DNA of 64,000 bases. Source: Microlunatus kandeliicorticis (GTDB lineage Bacteria; Actinomycetota; Actinomycetes; Propionibacteriales; Propionibacteriaceae). The notes beneath the pieces are model-generated. The model was not told where the DNA came from. It was given only the letters and a program-made list of their open reading frames with translations, and did no database searches. Positions within the stretch are counted from its first letter, which is position 1; every line of letters begins with the position of its first letter. Shown one piece after another: positions 53,592 to 62,727 of this stretch. The stretch lies in assembly GCF_014137855.1 (NCBI RefSeq), contig NZ_JACGWT010000006.1, positions 124,001-188,000 of the forward strand. The letters run 5' to 3'. Made by a program: the position numbers and the translations under genes.

Positions 53592-55406
53592 TCAGCGGTA
53601 GGCGCGGGCCTGCAGCTCGAACAGCTCCGCGTACCGGCCGCCCGCGGCGAGCAGCTCGGCGTGGCTGCCGCACTCGCTGATCCGGCCGTCGGCCACCACC
53701 ACGATGAGATCGGCCATCCGGACCGTGGAGAACCGGTGCGACACCAGCACGGTGACCGCCCCGGTGGTCCGGGCCAGCGCCCGGGCGGTCTCGCCGTACT
53801 GGGTGTAGACGGCCTGCTCGGCCTCGGGGTCGAGCGCGGCGGTCGGCTCGTCCAGCAGCATCAGCAGCGGGTTGGTCCGCATGAAGGCCCGGGCCAGCGC
53901 CAGCCGTTGCCACTGGCCCCCGGACAACCCGACGCCGCCGTCGAACTGGGTGCCGAGCTGGGTGTCGAGCCCCGAGGGCAGCCGGTCGACCACCGCGGTG
54001 GCCTGGCCCGAGACGACGGCCGAGGCGACCCGGTCGCGGTCGGCGCGGGCGGTCAGGTCGCCGACACCGACCGACTCGGCGGTGAGGAACTCGAGGCTGG
54101 CGAAGTCCTGGAACCCGGCCGAGATCCGCTCCCGCCAGGCCAGCGGGTCGATCTCGGCCAGGGGGACGCCGTCGATCCGCACCGCCCCGCGGGTCGGGTC
54201 GTAGAGCCGGGCCAGCAGCTTGACCAGCGTGGACTTGCCGGCCCCGTTCTCACCGACGAAGGCCACCGTCGACCCGGCGGGCAGCAGCAGGTCGACGTCG
54301 TGCAGCGACAGCTCGGCCGGTTCGGTCGTGTCACCGAGGCGGGCGGTGACCTCGGCCGACGGATAGGCGAAGTCGACGTGGTCGAACCGGATACCTTCGG
54401 TGAGGCGGTCCGGGAGCGCCGGGGAGGCCTCGTCGGGCACCCAGGTGTGACGGACCGAGTAGTCGCGCAGCCACCGGTAGCGCCCGAACGTCTGCAGGGC
54501 GTTGAGCACCATCCCGAGGTTGCCGGCCACCGCCTGCGCGGTGGCACTGATCTGCCCACCGATCAGCAGCAGCAGCGACACGTTGCCGACGGTCGCCCGT
54601 CCGTCGCGGGCCTGGCCGAACAGCCAGACCACCGCCCCCGCGTAACCGGCGGCGAACAGCAGCCAGCCCGCCGCCGACAGCCAGGCGTACTTGCGGGTGC
54701 TGGCGATCCAGGGCCGGCTGCGGGCGTCGAAGGCCCGGGCCGCGACCAGCAGCAGCGCCTGGGCCATGCCCAGGCAGCGGATCTCGACGCCCTGCCGGGG
54801 CTCGACCAGCACGTCGCTGATCTTGGTCCCGAGCCGGCGGAACCGCTCGTTCTGCTTCCAGAGCAGCCCGCGCCGGTGGATGCCGAGCGCCGAGATCACC
54901 GCCGGCACCAGGGCGAGCACGAGCAGACCGGCCAGCGCCGGGCGGATCGAGACCAGCAGTCCGACCACGGTGACGATCCCGGTGGCCGCGCCGATGATCG
55001 ACAACAGCCGGTAGATCCCGCCCAGCTGGTGCGCGTCGCGCTCGATCAGCGACAACCGGTCGGCGAGCTCGGGGTGCTCGTGGTGCGCGATCGACCAGAC
55101 GTCGCCGGTGAGCCGCATCAGGTCGGTGTGGACGTAGCGCCAGATCCGGTCGTCGACGGTGTCGCCGATCGGGCCGGCGAGCGAGTTGGCGATGCCGGTG
55201 ACCAGCAGCGAGGCGGCCAGCAGCCCGATCCCCGGCAGCAGCGAGGTGCCGCGGGTCACCGCCTCGACGGCCAGGCTGATCCCGAGCGCGGTGATCGGGC
55301 TGAGCGCGGTGGTCAGCACCGTGGTCAGGCACATCACCGCGGTGAGCAGCGGCGCCGCCCGGAAAGCGGTGCTGATCCACAGCCACAGCGTCCGGACGCC
55401 GGTCAC
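53592..55406 (-). CDS. ABC exporter, fused permease/ATPase (subunit 2)
   Basis: 604 residues from GTG 55406. Six-helix permease (1 to about 330), then ATPase with Walker A GENGAGKST, signature LSGGQWQRLALARA, Walker B LLMLLDEPTAALD and the H-loop VSHRFST. All catalytic residues look intact. The open frame continues far upstream but is antisense to the other subunit's frame; the GTG overlaps the partner stop as GTGA. Forms a heterodimer with the upstream gene. Substrate unknown (lipid, peptide or drug). Confidence 0.92.
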   Translation of the reverse strand: MTGVRTLWLWISTAFRAAPLLTAVMCLTTVLTTALSPITALGISLAVEAVTRGTSLLPGIGLLAASLLVTGIANSLAGPIGDTVDDRIWRYVHTDLMRLTGDVWSIAHHEHPELADRLSLIERDAHQLGGIYRLLSIIGAATGIVTVVGLLVSIRPALAGLLVLALVPAVISALGIHRRGLLWKQNERFRRLGTKISDVLVEPRQGVEIRCLGMAQALLLVAARAFDARSRPWIASTRKYAWLSAAGWLLFAAGYAGAVVWLFGQARDGRATVGNVSLLLLIGGQISATAQAVAGNLGMVLNALQTFGRYRWLRDYSVRHTWVPDEASPALPDRLTEGIRFDHVDFAYPSAEVTARLGDTTEPAELSLHDVDLLLPAGSTVAFVGENGAGKSTLVKLLARLYDPTRGAVRIDGVPLAEIDPLAWRERISAGFQDFASLEFLTAESVGVGDLTARADRDRVASAVVSGQATAVVDRLPSGLDTQLGTQFDGGVGLSGGQWQRLALARAFMRTNPLLMLLDEPTAALDPEAEQAVYTQYGETARALARTTGAVTVLVSHRFSTVRMADLIVVVADGRISECGSHAELLAAGGRYAELFELQARAYR

Positions 55407-57298
55407 CGGGACACCTCCGCGACGTCCTGCGCGGCCTCGACGTAGCGGCTGGCCTGCAGGGTGAACATCGTCCGGTAGCGGCCCGGACCGTCGGACTGCA
55501 TCAGCTCCTCGTGCGAGCCCTGCTCGACGATCCGGCCGTGCTCGAGCACGCAGATCCGCGGCACCGGGCGGACCACCGAGAACCGGTGCGAGATGACCAG
55601 CGAGGTGACGTGGCGGGCCAGCTCGAGGTAGCCGTCGACCAACCGCGACTCCGACTCGACGTCGAGAGCGGCGGCCGGCTCGTCCAGCACCAGCAGATCG
55701 GCCCCTTGGTCGACCGCGCGGAGCGCCCGGGCCAGCCCGATCCGCTGCCACTCCCCGCCCGACAGGTCGGTGCCGCCGGGCAGCGTCTTGTCCAACGGAG
55801 TGGCCCATCCGGCCGACAGCCGCCCGACCAGGTCGCTGATCCCGGCCCGGGCGGCCAGCCGGTCGAGGTCGGTGGTGTCCGGCCACGGATCGAGGTCGAT
55901 GCCACCGGCCCAGGGCAGCCCGGTGCCGAGCTCGACGTTGTCGCCGGCCGGCAGCGGCAGCCGGATGAAGTCCTGGGTCACCGGCGCCATCCGGCGCTGC
56001 CAGGCGATCCGCTCGTCGCGGTCGAGGGTGGCCAGGTCGACCCCGTCGACCGTGATCCGGCCCCGGGTCGGCAGGTAGCCGGCGGCCAGCAGCTTGACCA
56101 GAGTCGACTTGCCCGCGCCGTTGACCCCGACCAGCGCGGTCGCGGTCCCGGCCCCGAGCTCGAGGTCGAGACCGCTGAGGATCTCGCGGTCGGCGTGCGG
56201 ATAGCGGAAGCCGACGTCGTCGAACACGATCGTCGGCGGGCGGCGCCGCTCCGTCCCGGCGACGACCGCGGCCGGCGACGGCTCGGGCTCGCGGACCACG
56301 AGCCGGGCGCGGTCCGGCGGCGAGAGCTCCTCGAGCCAGGTCAGCGCCAGGTGCCCGCGCTGCATCTGGGCGATCGACCACACGTCGGTGTCGCCGACGG
56401 TGAGGATCAGCGGCAGCGCGGTGGCCAGCGCAGTCAGCCCGAGCCGCCCCTGGCTGGCCTCCCACCCGGCGTAGCCGGCCGCGGCCGCGGTGACCGCGAC
56501 CCGGCCGCCGAAGACCCCGAGGTTGGTCACCGACTGACGCGAGCGCACCTTCCAGTAGGGCGCGAAGGCCTCGGTGGTCCGGTCCCAGTAGCGCTGGCGC
56601 AGGAAGCGCGAGAGCCCGAAGATCCGGACCTCCTTGGCCGAGGCACCCATCGCCTGCTTGAAGGCGTAGTCGGCGTGCTTCTGCGGCTCGGTGCCACCGA
56701 CCCAGACGTCGAACTGCGCGACGATCGTCCGGCGGATCCGTTCCGCGCTGCCGATCGCAGTGGCCAGCATCAGCAGCGCCACCCACCAGTGGAAGTTGAT
56801 CGCCAGCGCGACCACCGAGCCGAGCAGGCTGAGGATCGACTGCGGCGCGAAGCTGACCATCATCCGCGAGCCCATCTGGATCTCCCAGCTGCGGGTGCGG
56901 AGCTTCTCGACCCGGGCGGCCACGTCCGGGTCGTCGATGGTCTGCAGATCGGGATCGGTGGACAGGGCGGCGCCGATCCGGACCGCCGCGTCCTTCTCCA
57001 TCGTGCTGCCGACGGCCTCCCAGATCGCCTGCCCGACCTGGCTGAGCGCGTTCGAGAGCAGCATGGCGACGAGCAGGGCCACCACCACGCCGACGAACCT
57101 GGTGCCCGGACCGTCCGCGACCGCCCGCGGCAGACCGCCGATCGCCTGGCCGAGCAGCAGCGGGATGGCCACGGTGAGCGCGGCGGTCACCACCGCACTC
57201 AGCAGGCTGAGCACGGTGCCGACCGGGGCCAACCGGAAGCTGTAGCGGGCGAGCCGGAACACACCCCTCCTCGTCGTCGAGGCCGACGCGACACACAA
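55403..57298 (-). CDS. ABC exporter, fused permease/ATPase (subunit 1)
   Basis: Up to 631 residues. Permease helices, then Walker A GVNGAGKST, signature LSGGEWQRIGLARA, Walker B LLVLDEPAAALD and H-loop SHRFSVV. The GTG at 57298 gives the longest form; a GTG about 12 codons later (RRGVFRLARYSF) follows GAGGAGGGGT and may be the real start. Both subunits keep consensus ATPase sites. Confidence 0.92.
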   Translation of the reverse strand: MCVASASTTRRGVFRLARYSFRLAPVGTVLSLLSAVVTAALTVAIPLLLGQAIGGLPRAVADGPGTRFVGVVVALLVAMLLSNALSQVGQAIWEAVGSTMEKDAAVRIGAALSTDPDLQTIDDPDVAARVEKLRTRSWEIQMGSRMMVSFAPQSILSLLGSVVALAINFHWWVALLMLATAIGSAERIRRTIVAQFDVWVGGTEPQKHADYAFKQAMGASAKEVRIFGLSRFLRQRYWDRTTEAFAPYWKVRSRQSVTNLGVFGGRVAVTAAAAGYAGWEASQGRLGLTALATALPLILTVGDTDVWSIAQMQRGHLALTWLEELSPPDRARLVVREPEPSPAAVVAGTERRRPPTIVFDDVGFRYPHADREILSGLDLELGAGTATALVGVNGAGKSTLVKLLAAGYLPTRGRITVDGVDLATLDRDERIAWQRRMAPVTQDFIRLPLPAGDNVELGTGLPWAGGIDLDPWPDTTDLDRLAARAGISDLVGRLSAGWATPLDKTLPGGTDLSGGEWQRIGLARALRAVDQGADLLVLDEPAAALDVESESRLVDGYLELARHVTSLVISHRFSVVRPVPRICVLEHGRIVEQGSHEELMQSDGPGRYRTMFTLQASRYVEAAQDVAEVSR

Positions 57299-57432
57299 AA
57301 CTTCGCCAGCCTAACTGTCCGTTCCAGCGCGCGCACGGGGTTTTGTCGCACCCCGGTGCACGCCTGGTCGAGCTCATCCTGGAGGCGGGGTCGGACAGTT
57401 TCCCGGCCAGGCTCGGCGTGGTAGGCAGGACC

Positions 57433-57969
57433 ATGGACTGGACCGGGCTGCCGTACGAAGAGTGCCTGCAGGGCGACGAGGTCGCGATGCTGCAGTTCGC
57501 GCTCGACCGGGTCCGCCGGCAGTTCGCCTGGAAGACCGGGAACCTGACCGCGGACCAGCTGCGTCGGCCGCACCCGACGAGCAGCATGACGCTGGCCGGG
57601 CTGGTCAAGCACCTGGCCCTGGTGGAGGCCGGGGCCGCAGCCCGCGCGGCGGGCCGGCCGATCGGGGCACCCTGGGACGAGCGCAGCGAGGAGCAGAACG
57701 AGGCCTGGACCTGGGCCTCGGCCCTCGAGGACGAGCCGGACGAGCTCTACGCGCTCTGGTACCGCGAGGCCGAGCGGGGCCGCAGACTGTGGGCCGAGCT
57801 CAGCCGCGACGGGGGCCTCGACGCCACGATCGACGAGGGCGACCCGGACTGGGTGACCAGCCGGCGCCGGCTGCTGGTGGACCTGCTCGAGGAATACCTG
57901 CGGCACACCGGGCACGCCGACCTGCTCCGTGAGGCCGTCGACGGGCTGCGGGGCAACGACCCCGACTGA
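57433..57969 (+). CDS. DinB-family protein (copy 2)
   Basis: 178 residues from ATG 57433: LAGLVKHLALVEAG holds the first His, and EEYLRHTGHADLLREAVDG the others, like copy 1 4 kb away. Length and motifs fit DinB/DUF664. A TAGGCA box lies five bases before the ATG. The copies differ widely and are not a recent duplication. Divergent from the ABC exporter. Confidence 0.87.
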   Translation: MDWTGLPYEECLQGDEVAMLQFALDRVRRQFAWKTGNLTADQLRRPHPTSSMTLAGLVKHLALVEAGAAARAAGRPIGAPWDERSEEQNEAWTWASALEDEPDELYALWYREAERGRRLWAELSRDGGLDATIDEGDPDWVTSRRRLLVDLLEEYLRHTGHADLLREAVDGLRGNDPD

Positions 57970-57979
57970 TGGCCCCGAC

Positions 57980-58090
57980 GTCGTCGAGAGGCTCAGGAAC
58001 CGAACCGCGCAGCCCTCTCGACAGGGCCGGACCGCGCGCTGAGCCTGTCGAAGCGCAGGTTCCGGCCCTTCGACAGGCTCAGGGCGCTGA
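57980..58090. repeat. CTTCGACAGGCTCAG-family repeats in convergent gap
   Basis: GTCGAGAGGCTCAGG, CTCTCGACAGGG, GCTGAGCCTGTCGAAG and CCCTTCGACAGGCTCAGGG appear between the DinB copy 2 stop and the beta-helix stop, as degenerate inverted pairs. Confidence 0.8.
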
Positions 58091-58098
58091 GGGTCTGG

Positions 58099-59646
58099 TC
58101 ACGGGTGTGCGAAACGGCTGTGCCGGTCGAGCCCGGTGACCGCCCGGTAGCGGTCGAACCCGGTCACGGTGCGGCCGAGCGAGCCGAACGTCGCGGTCGC
58201 GCGGGTGCCGGGACCGGCCCAGAACGTGTTGTGGTCCGAACGGAGTCGGGTGCTCAGCCCGTCCCGACCCGCGCCGGGAACCGTCCCGATCACCGCGTGG
58301 GCGGCGTCGGTGGCCCAGACCGTGTTGTGGTCGAAGCTGTTCCGGTAGGCGTAGTACTGCACCAGTACCTCGGGTGACCCGTCGTCGAACCGGTTGTTGC
58401 CGCGCAGGGTGTTGTGGGTGAAGCGGTTGTCGTGCGACCGGCCGGTCTTCACGCCCCCGCAGGCCTCGCTGCCGTTGCAGTAGCCACCGGTGGCCAGCCC
58501 GACGTAGCCGCTGCCGGTGATCGTGTTCCGCTCGACCAGCACGTGGTCGGCGCTGCCGCGGGGGTTCTCGGCGGCGACCTCGATCCCGATGTCGTTGTCG
58601 CGCACCGTGTTGTGCCGGATGGTGATCTTCGTCCCGCCGTCGACGTAGATGCCGTCGGCGCAGTTGCACCACGACCCGTCCTCCCAGTAGGAGGGGTTGC
58701 CCTTCGAGACGATGTCGCGGACGGTGTTGTCCGCGATCAGTCCGTTCCGGGCGCGGTTGCGGTCGGTGTAGCGGTACTTCGCGGGCAGGGTCGGCTCGTA
58801 GCCGATCGCGTCGATGCCGATGTTGTTGTTGTCGTGGATGTGGTTGCCGGTGATCGACCACCCGTCGACGTTGCCGTTGACCACGACCGACTCGCTCGCG
58901 CCGAGCTTCAGGTGATCGACCTCGTTGCCGGTGATCATCAGATCCCGGATCGGGTGCGCCACCGAGTCGCCGTAGACCGCGATCCCGTGCGCGTTGAGGT
59001 CGAAGCTGCCGAGGGTCCGGTTGTCGTTGCCGAGGTGGTGGACGTGGTTGCCGGCCAGCCGGACCGAGGTCGCGGCCCCGTGGACGTAGATCCCGATCGG
59101 CATGGCGTCGATCGCGGTCGTCCGGTAGCCGGTGACGTCGAGGCCACGGATGGTGACCCGAGTGCTCCCGTCCACCGTGATCATGGCCGAACGCCCGGTC
59201 GGCGGGGTGAGGCTCGACCCGTCGAGCACGGGGTGCTCGTGACGGTAGGGCCGCACGGTGAGGTCGTGGACCCGGTGGCCGAGGGTGAACCGCTGCGCGT
59301 ACCGCCCGCCGCGGAGCAGCACGGTGCCGCCGTCGGGGAGCCGCCGGACGGCGGCAGCCACGGTGGCCAACGGGTGCGCGACGGTCCCCGACGCAGCGTC
59401 GTCCCCGCCGGGAGCGACGACCAGGGTCCGCGTCGCGGGACCGGCCGCAGCCGGACGCGGGACCGCTGCACCCGTCGGCGCAGCCTGGGCGCGCCCGAGC
59501 GGCAGCAGGGTGAGAGCGGCGACGAGCGCGGTGGCCAGCAGCACCACCAGCGCCACCAGCACCGCCGTCAGCCCGGACGAGGGCAGCGGGTCGGTGGCCG
59601 GAGCGCTCTCGGACACCGCGAGGCGGCGTGGACGGTCGTGGTACAT
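58099..59646 (-). CDS. Secreted or membrane-anchored right-handed beta-helix protein
   Basis: 515 residues from ATG 59646 with ribosome site GAGAGGACCGCCG. A membrane helix/signal anchor at about 26-51 (TAVLVALVVLLATALVAAL) precedes an exported parallel beta-helix: repeated NH/NTI/GI units (MITGNEVDHLK, SITGNHIHDNNNIGID, ITIRHNTVRDNDIGIEV). Related to NosD/pectate-lyase-like folds that bind or cleave polysaccharides. Catalytic residues cannot be assigned. Confidence 0.86.
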   Translation of the reverse strand: MYHDRPRRLAVSESAPATDPLPSSGLTAVLVALVVLLATALVAALTLLPLGRAQAAPTGAAVPRPAAAGPATRTLVVAPGGDDAASGTVAHPLATVAAAVRRLPDGGTVLLRGGRYAQRFTLGHRVHDLTVRPYRHEHPVLDGSSLTPPTGRSAMITVDGSTRVTIRGLDVTGYRTTAIDAMPIGIYVHGAATSVRLAGNHVHHLGNDNRTLGSFDLNAHGIAVYGDSVAHPIRDLMITGNEVDHLKLGASESVVVNGNVDGWSITGNHIHDNNNIGIDAIGYEPTLPAKYRYTDRNRARNGLIADNTVRDIVSKGNPSYWEDGSWCNCADGIYVDGGTKITIRHNTVRDNDIGIEVAAENPRGSADHVLVERNTITGSGYVGLATGGYCNGSEACGGVKTGRSHDNRFTHNTLRGNNRFDDGSPEVLVQYYAYRNSFDHNTVWATDAAHAVIGTVPGAGRDGLSTRLRSDHNTFWAGPGTRATATFGSLGRTVTGFDRYRAVTGLDRHSRFAHP

Positions 59647-59757
59647 CGGCGGTCCTCTCGGGCGTGCACCGTCCCCGTCGACGGCACCGACGAGCGCAGT
59701 CTGCCCCACCGGCGGCCCCGGTGGGACCGATCCGCGCCGACCGGTGGGAGAGGAGGC

Positions 59758-60552
59758 TCAGGCCGCGGGCTCGGCGCCGATCAGCGTGCGGGTGCCGTCC
59801 TGCCAGACGACCAGTCCGGTGCGACCGGGACGTCCGCGGAGCCAGGAGGCCGCCTGCCAACCCTGGGCCCAGGCGGCGGTCGCGTCGACGTCGGCGGCGG
59901 TCAGCGAGTCGGCGACCACGGTGACCGACGCCACCCCGACGGGCGGGCGTCCGGTGCGGGCGTCGAGGACGTGCGCCCCGCGGTGCGCCGCCCCCGAGGT
60001 GGCGACGGCACCGCGGCGGACCGGGACGGTCGCCACCAGGACCGACGGCCGGCGCGGGTCCTCGATGCCGATCCGCCAGACCGGCCGCCCGGGCGCCGCC
60101 GAGCAGACCAGGTCGCCCCCGCCGGACAGGCAGTGGTCGACGTCCTCGAGCGCGGCCAGGTGCCGGGCGGCGCGCTCGATCGCCCAGCCCTTGACCACCC
60201 CGCTCGGGTCGAGCCGGTCGTCGCCGACGGCACGGCGGTAGCGCACGTCGAAGGCGCCGGCGGTGTCGCGGCGGGCAGCCTCGGCGAGCTCGAGCACCTC
60301 ACGCAGCTCGGGCGGTGCCTGCGCGGTGGTCAGCTCGCCCCGGTTGATCCGGCTGACCGCCGAGTCGTCGCGGTAGGTGCTGAAGGTCGCGTCGACCCAC
60401 CGCAGCTCGGCGAGCACCGCCTGCCAGGCCGTCTCGACGGCCGGGTCGTCGGCGCCAGGGCCGCGCACGGCCAGACTGACCGGCATTCCCATCAGCTGTT
60501 CGACCCGCCGCCGCACCGGGTGCTCGACGACCCGCCCGACGGTCGTGATCAT
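59758..60552 (-). CDS. apbE: FAD:protein FMN transferase
   Basis: 264 residues. Attaches FMN to Thr of a target protein. STYRDDSAVSRIN, LDPSGVVKGWAIE, CLSGGGDLV, VATSGAAHRG and HVLDARTGRPP are the ApbE motifs. ATG overlaps the stop of the FMN-binding protein gene, its likely substrate. Confidence 0.95.
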   Translation of the reverse strand: MITTVGRVVEHPVRRRVEQLMGMPVSLAVRGPGADDPAVETAWQAVLAELRWVDATFSTYRDDSAVSRINRGELTTAQAPPELREVLELAEAARRDTAGAFDVRYRRAVGDDRLDPSGVVKGWAIERAARHLAALEDVDHCLSGGGDLVCSAAPGRPVWRIGIEDPRRPSVLVATVPVRRGAVATSGAAHRGAHVLDARTGRPPVGVASVTVVADSLTAADVDATAAWAQGWQAASWLRGRPGRTGLVVWQDGTRTLIGAEPAA

Positions 60553-61058
60553 GACAGCCCCGCCTGGTCGAGGGCGGACTGCAGCGACTGCAGGTAGCCG
60601 CCGCTGGTGACGGTGGCCCCGCTGACCATGTCGATCTCGGCGTTCTGCGCGGTCAGCGTCTCCTGCACCAGGGTCGGCAGCGCGTAGGCGTTGATCTGGG
60701 CGTCGCGAGGGTTCTCGTTCGGGTACTCAGGGACGTCGACGGCGGTGATCTTGCCGGCCGTGACGGTGATCCGCACCTGGACGATGCCCCACTGGGTCTG
60801 GGCTTCCGCGCCGGTGTAGCTCTTGCTGGCAGCCGATCCGGAGCTCGTCGCGCTCGGCGTCGGGGAGGCACCCGAGGGCGAGCTCGCCCCACCGGACGGA
60901 GCACCGGACGGGGCACCCGACGTCGCACCGCCCGGGGTGACTGGGGCGGTCGCCGACGGGACGCCGACCGACGCGGTGCGGTTGGTCGAGGTGTGGTAGC
61001 CGAAGATCAGCACCAGGATCGTGACCGTCGAGGCCAGCCAGATCACGATGCGCCTCAT
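60549..61058 (-). CDS. FMN-binding (flavinylated) membrane-anchored protein
   Basis: 169 residues: signal anchor (1-20), Ser/Pro/Gly/Thr linker (about 28-80) and an FMN-bind domain. The flavinylation motif is DMVSGATVTS, with Thr149 as expected attachment site (DxxSGAT). Carries FMN outside the membrane and passes electrons. Ribosome site GGGGAGCGGACG. Between the ferric-reductase-like gene and apbE, a typical three-gene set. Confidence 0.92.
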   Translation of the reverse strand: MRRIVIWLASTVTILVLIFGYHTSTNRTASVGVPSATAPVTPGGATSGAPSGAPSGGASSPSGASPTPSATSSGSAASKSYTGAEAQTQWGIVQVRITVTAGKITAVDVPEYPNENPRDAQINAYALPTLVQETLTAQNAEIDMVSGATVTSGGYLQSLQSALDQAGLS

Positions 61059-61119
61059 CGTCCGCTCCCCTGCTCTTCGGTGATCATCGTCAAGCCCTCC
61101 TGCTGCGTTCCGGCCATGA

Positions 61120-62553
61120 TCACCATCCGAAGCTCTCGGTGTGGATCTGGTCGGCCGGGACGCCGAGCGAGCGGAGCAGCCGGACGAACCCCGCCGTCCA
61201 CGAGTCCGGGCCGCAGAGGAACACGTCGTGCTCGGCCAGATCGGGCAGCACCCGGCGCAGCGCGGTCTCCTCGGTGATCCCGCTGCGCAGCGGTCCGAGC
61301 ACCGAGTCCGGCCGCGGCCGTCGTCCGGGCAGGTGGAACACCCGCAGCCCGCGGTGCTGCTCGAGGAAGCGGAACTCGTCGTCGAACAACGGCTGCTCGG
61401 TGAACCGGTAGAGCAGGGTCGCCTCGCCCGGGGCGTAGTCGAGCCCTTCGGCCAGCGCGCGGAGGGGGGTGATCCCGACGCCGGCCCCGGCCAGCAGCAC
61501 CTTGCGACGGCTCCGGGCCCGGCTGCTCAGCCGCCCGTAGGGGCCCTCGAACAGCACCCGGGTGCCGGGCCGCACCGCCGCCAACCGGCTGCTCCCGTCG
61601 CCGAGCGCCTTGGCGGTGACCCGGAGCCGGCGCCCGTCGGGGGCGGCCGAGAGCGAGAACGGGTTGCCGCGGCTCCAGCCCGGGCCGTCGAGGAAGCGCA
61701 CGGTGAGGAACTGCCCGGCGCGGACCGGCAACCGGTCGAGCCGCCGCCCGCTCAGGTGCACCGAGACGACGCCGGGTGCCTCGGTGACCACCGCGGTGAC
61801 GCGGAGCCGGTGCCGCAGACCCCGGGCCAGCGGGAGCCCGACCCGCCAGACCAGCACGGAGGCGGCCGCGGCACCCCACAGCGACCACCAGAAGACGGTG
61901 GCGGCCGGACGATCGAGGAACTCCTGCCCGGTCCACAGCTGGTGCGGCAGCGCGAGCCCGACGCCCAGGTAGGCGTAGAGGTGCAACAGGTGCCAGGACT
62001 CGTACCGCAGCCGCCGCCGTGCGGCCCGCAGGCTGGTGGCGACGACGATGATCAGACAGATCAGCGCCGCGACCGCCAGCAGCATCCCGCCGTAGGCGGT
62101 GACCAGCTCCCAGACCGTCGCGGGCACCAGCGACCAGCGCGCCGAGGCGTAGCCCCCGACGATGGTGACGACGTGCGCGAGCATCAGGTCGAACGACGTG
62201 AAGCCCACCACCCGGTGGATCCGGGCCAGCCGGTCCCGCCCCCAGGCGTGCTCGAGGAACGGCAGCCGGGACATCAGCAGCACCTGGACGAGCAGCAGCT
62301 CGGCCGACCACAGACCGGTGATCCGGCCGACCGAGGTGAGGCCGGTGACCCAGTGGGCCAGGTCGCGCACCCCGCCGTCGACCAGCCACCAGTAGGTGAC
62401 CAGCAGCAGCCCGGCCCAGAGCGCCAGCCCGGTGAGCAGCCGGACGGTGCGGTCGGTGCGCGCGTCGGCGTCGAGCGGGCGTCCGGCGCCGACGGGCGGC
62501 GTCACGGGCTCGGCTCGGGTCACCGGCCTCGCGCCGGCCCACGTCTGGGTCAC
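61120..62553 (-). CDS. Ferric reductase-like flavocytochrome
   Basis: 477 residues. Six membrane helices with paired heme His residues (IHRVVGFTSFDLMLAH; WHLLHLYAYLGVGLALPH), then an FAD domain (RGNPFSLS) and NAD(P) domain (GAGVGITP, LCGPDSW). Moves electrons from NAD(P)H across the membrane, probably to the flavinylated protein encoded next. GTG at 62553; GATATATC lies just ahead of it. Confidence 0.9.
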   Translation of the reverse strand: MTQTWAGARPVTRAEPVTPPVGAGRPLDADARTDRTVRLLTGLALWAGLLLVTYWWLVDGGVRDLAHWVTGLTSVGRITGLWSAELLLVQVLLMSRLPFLEHAWGRDRLARIHRVVGFTSFDLMLAHVVTIVGGYASARWSLVPATVWELVTAYGGMLLAVAALICLIIVVATSLRAARRRLRYESWHLLHLYAYLGVGLALPHQLWTGQEFLDRPAATVFWWSLWGAAAASVLVWRVGLPLARGLRHRLRVTAVVTEAPGVVSVHLSGRRLDRLPVRAGQFLTVRFLDGPGWSRGNPFSLSAAPDGRRLRVTAKALGDGSSRLAAVRPGTRVLFEGPYGRLSSRARSRRKVLLAGAGVGITPLRALAEGLDYAPGEATLLYRFTEQPLFDDEFRFLEQHRGLRVFHLPGRRPRPDSVLGPLRSGITEETALRRVLPDLAEHDVFLCGPDSWTAGFVRLLRSLGVPADQIHTESFGW

Positions 62554-62561
62554 GATATATC
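62554..62561. promoter_or_regulatory. Palindrome GATATATC at the start of the flavin operon
   Basis: Perfect 8-bp palindrome directly upstream of the GTG start of the ferric-reductase-like gene, in ACGATATATCTC. Similar AT-rich palindromes serve as PadR-type operators. Confidence 0.35.
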
Positions 62562-62715
62562 TCTACCTCCACGATCTAGGAGGATTCTGGGAGCACCGGC
62601 TGGGCCGGGCCTCGCAGGGTCCTGTGGGTCTGCTGTGACCGCCGCCCAGGGGTCCGCCGTCCGCTGGCGCCGCGACCTCGACCGCCCCGGGCAAGCCGGT
62701 GTCCGACCCGCTGGC

Positions 62716-62721
62716 TAGCGT
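62716..62721 (+). promoter_or_regulatory. -10 box TAGCGT, leaderless barrel-protein gene
   Basis: TAGCGT, 6 bases, ATG at 62728. Confidence 0.6.
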
Positions 62722-62727
62722 CGGACC

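Noticed and set aside
53592-57608. A single 1338-codon minus-strand frame that could fuse both ABC subunits
   Set aside because: Its upstream half is antisense-like and has no permease or ATPase motifs. The real first subunit is in another frame, and the second starts at GTG 55406 with a GTGA overlap.
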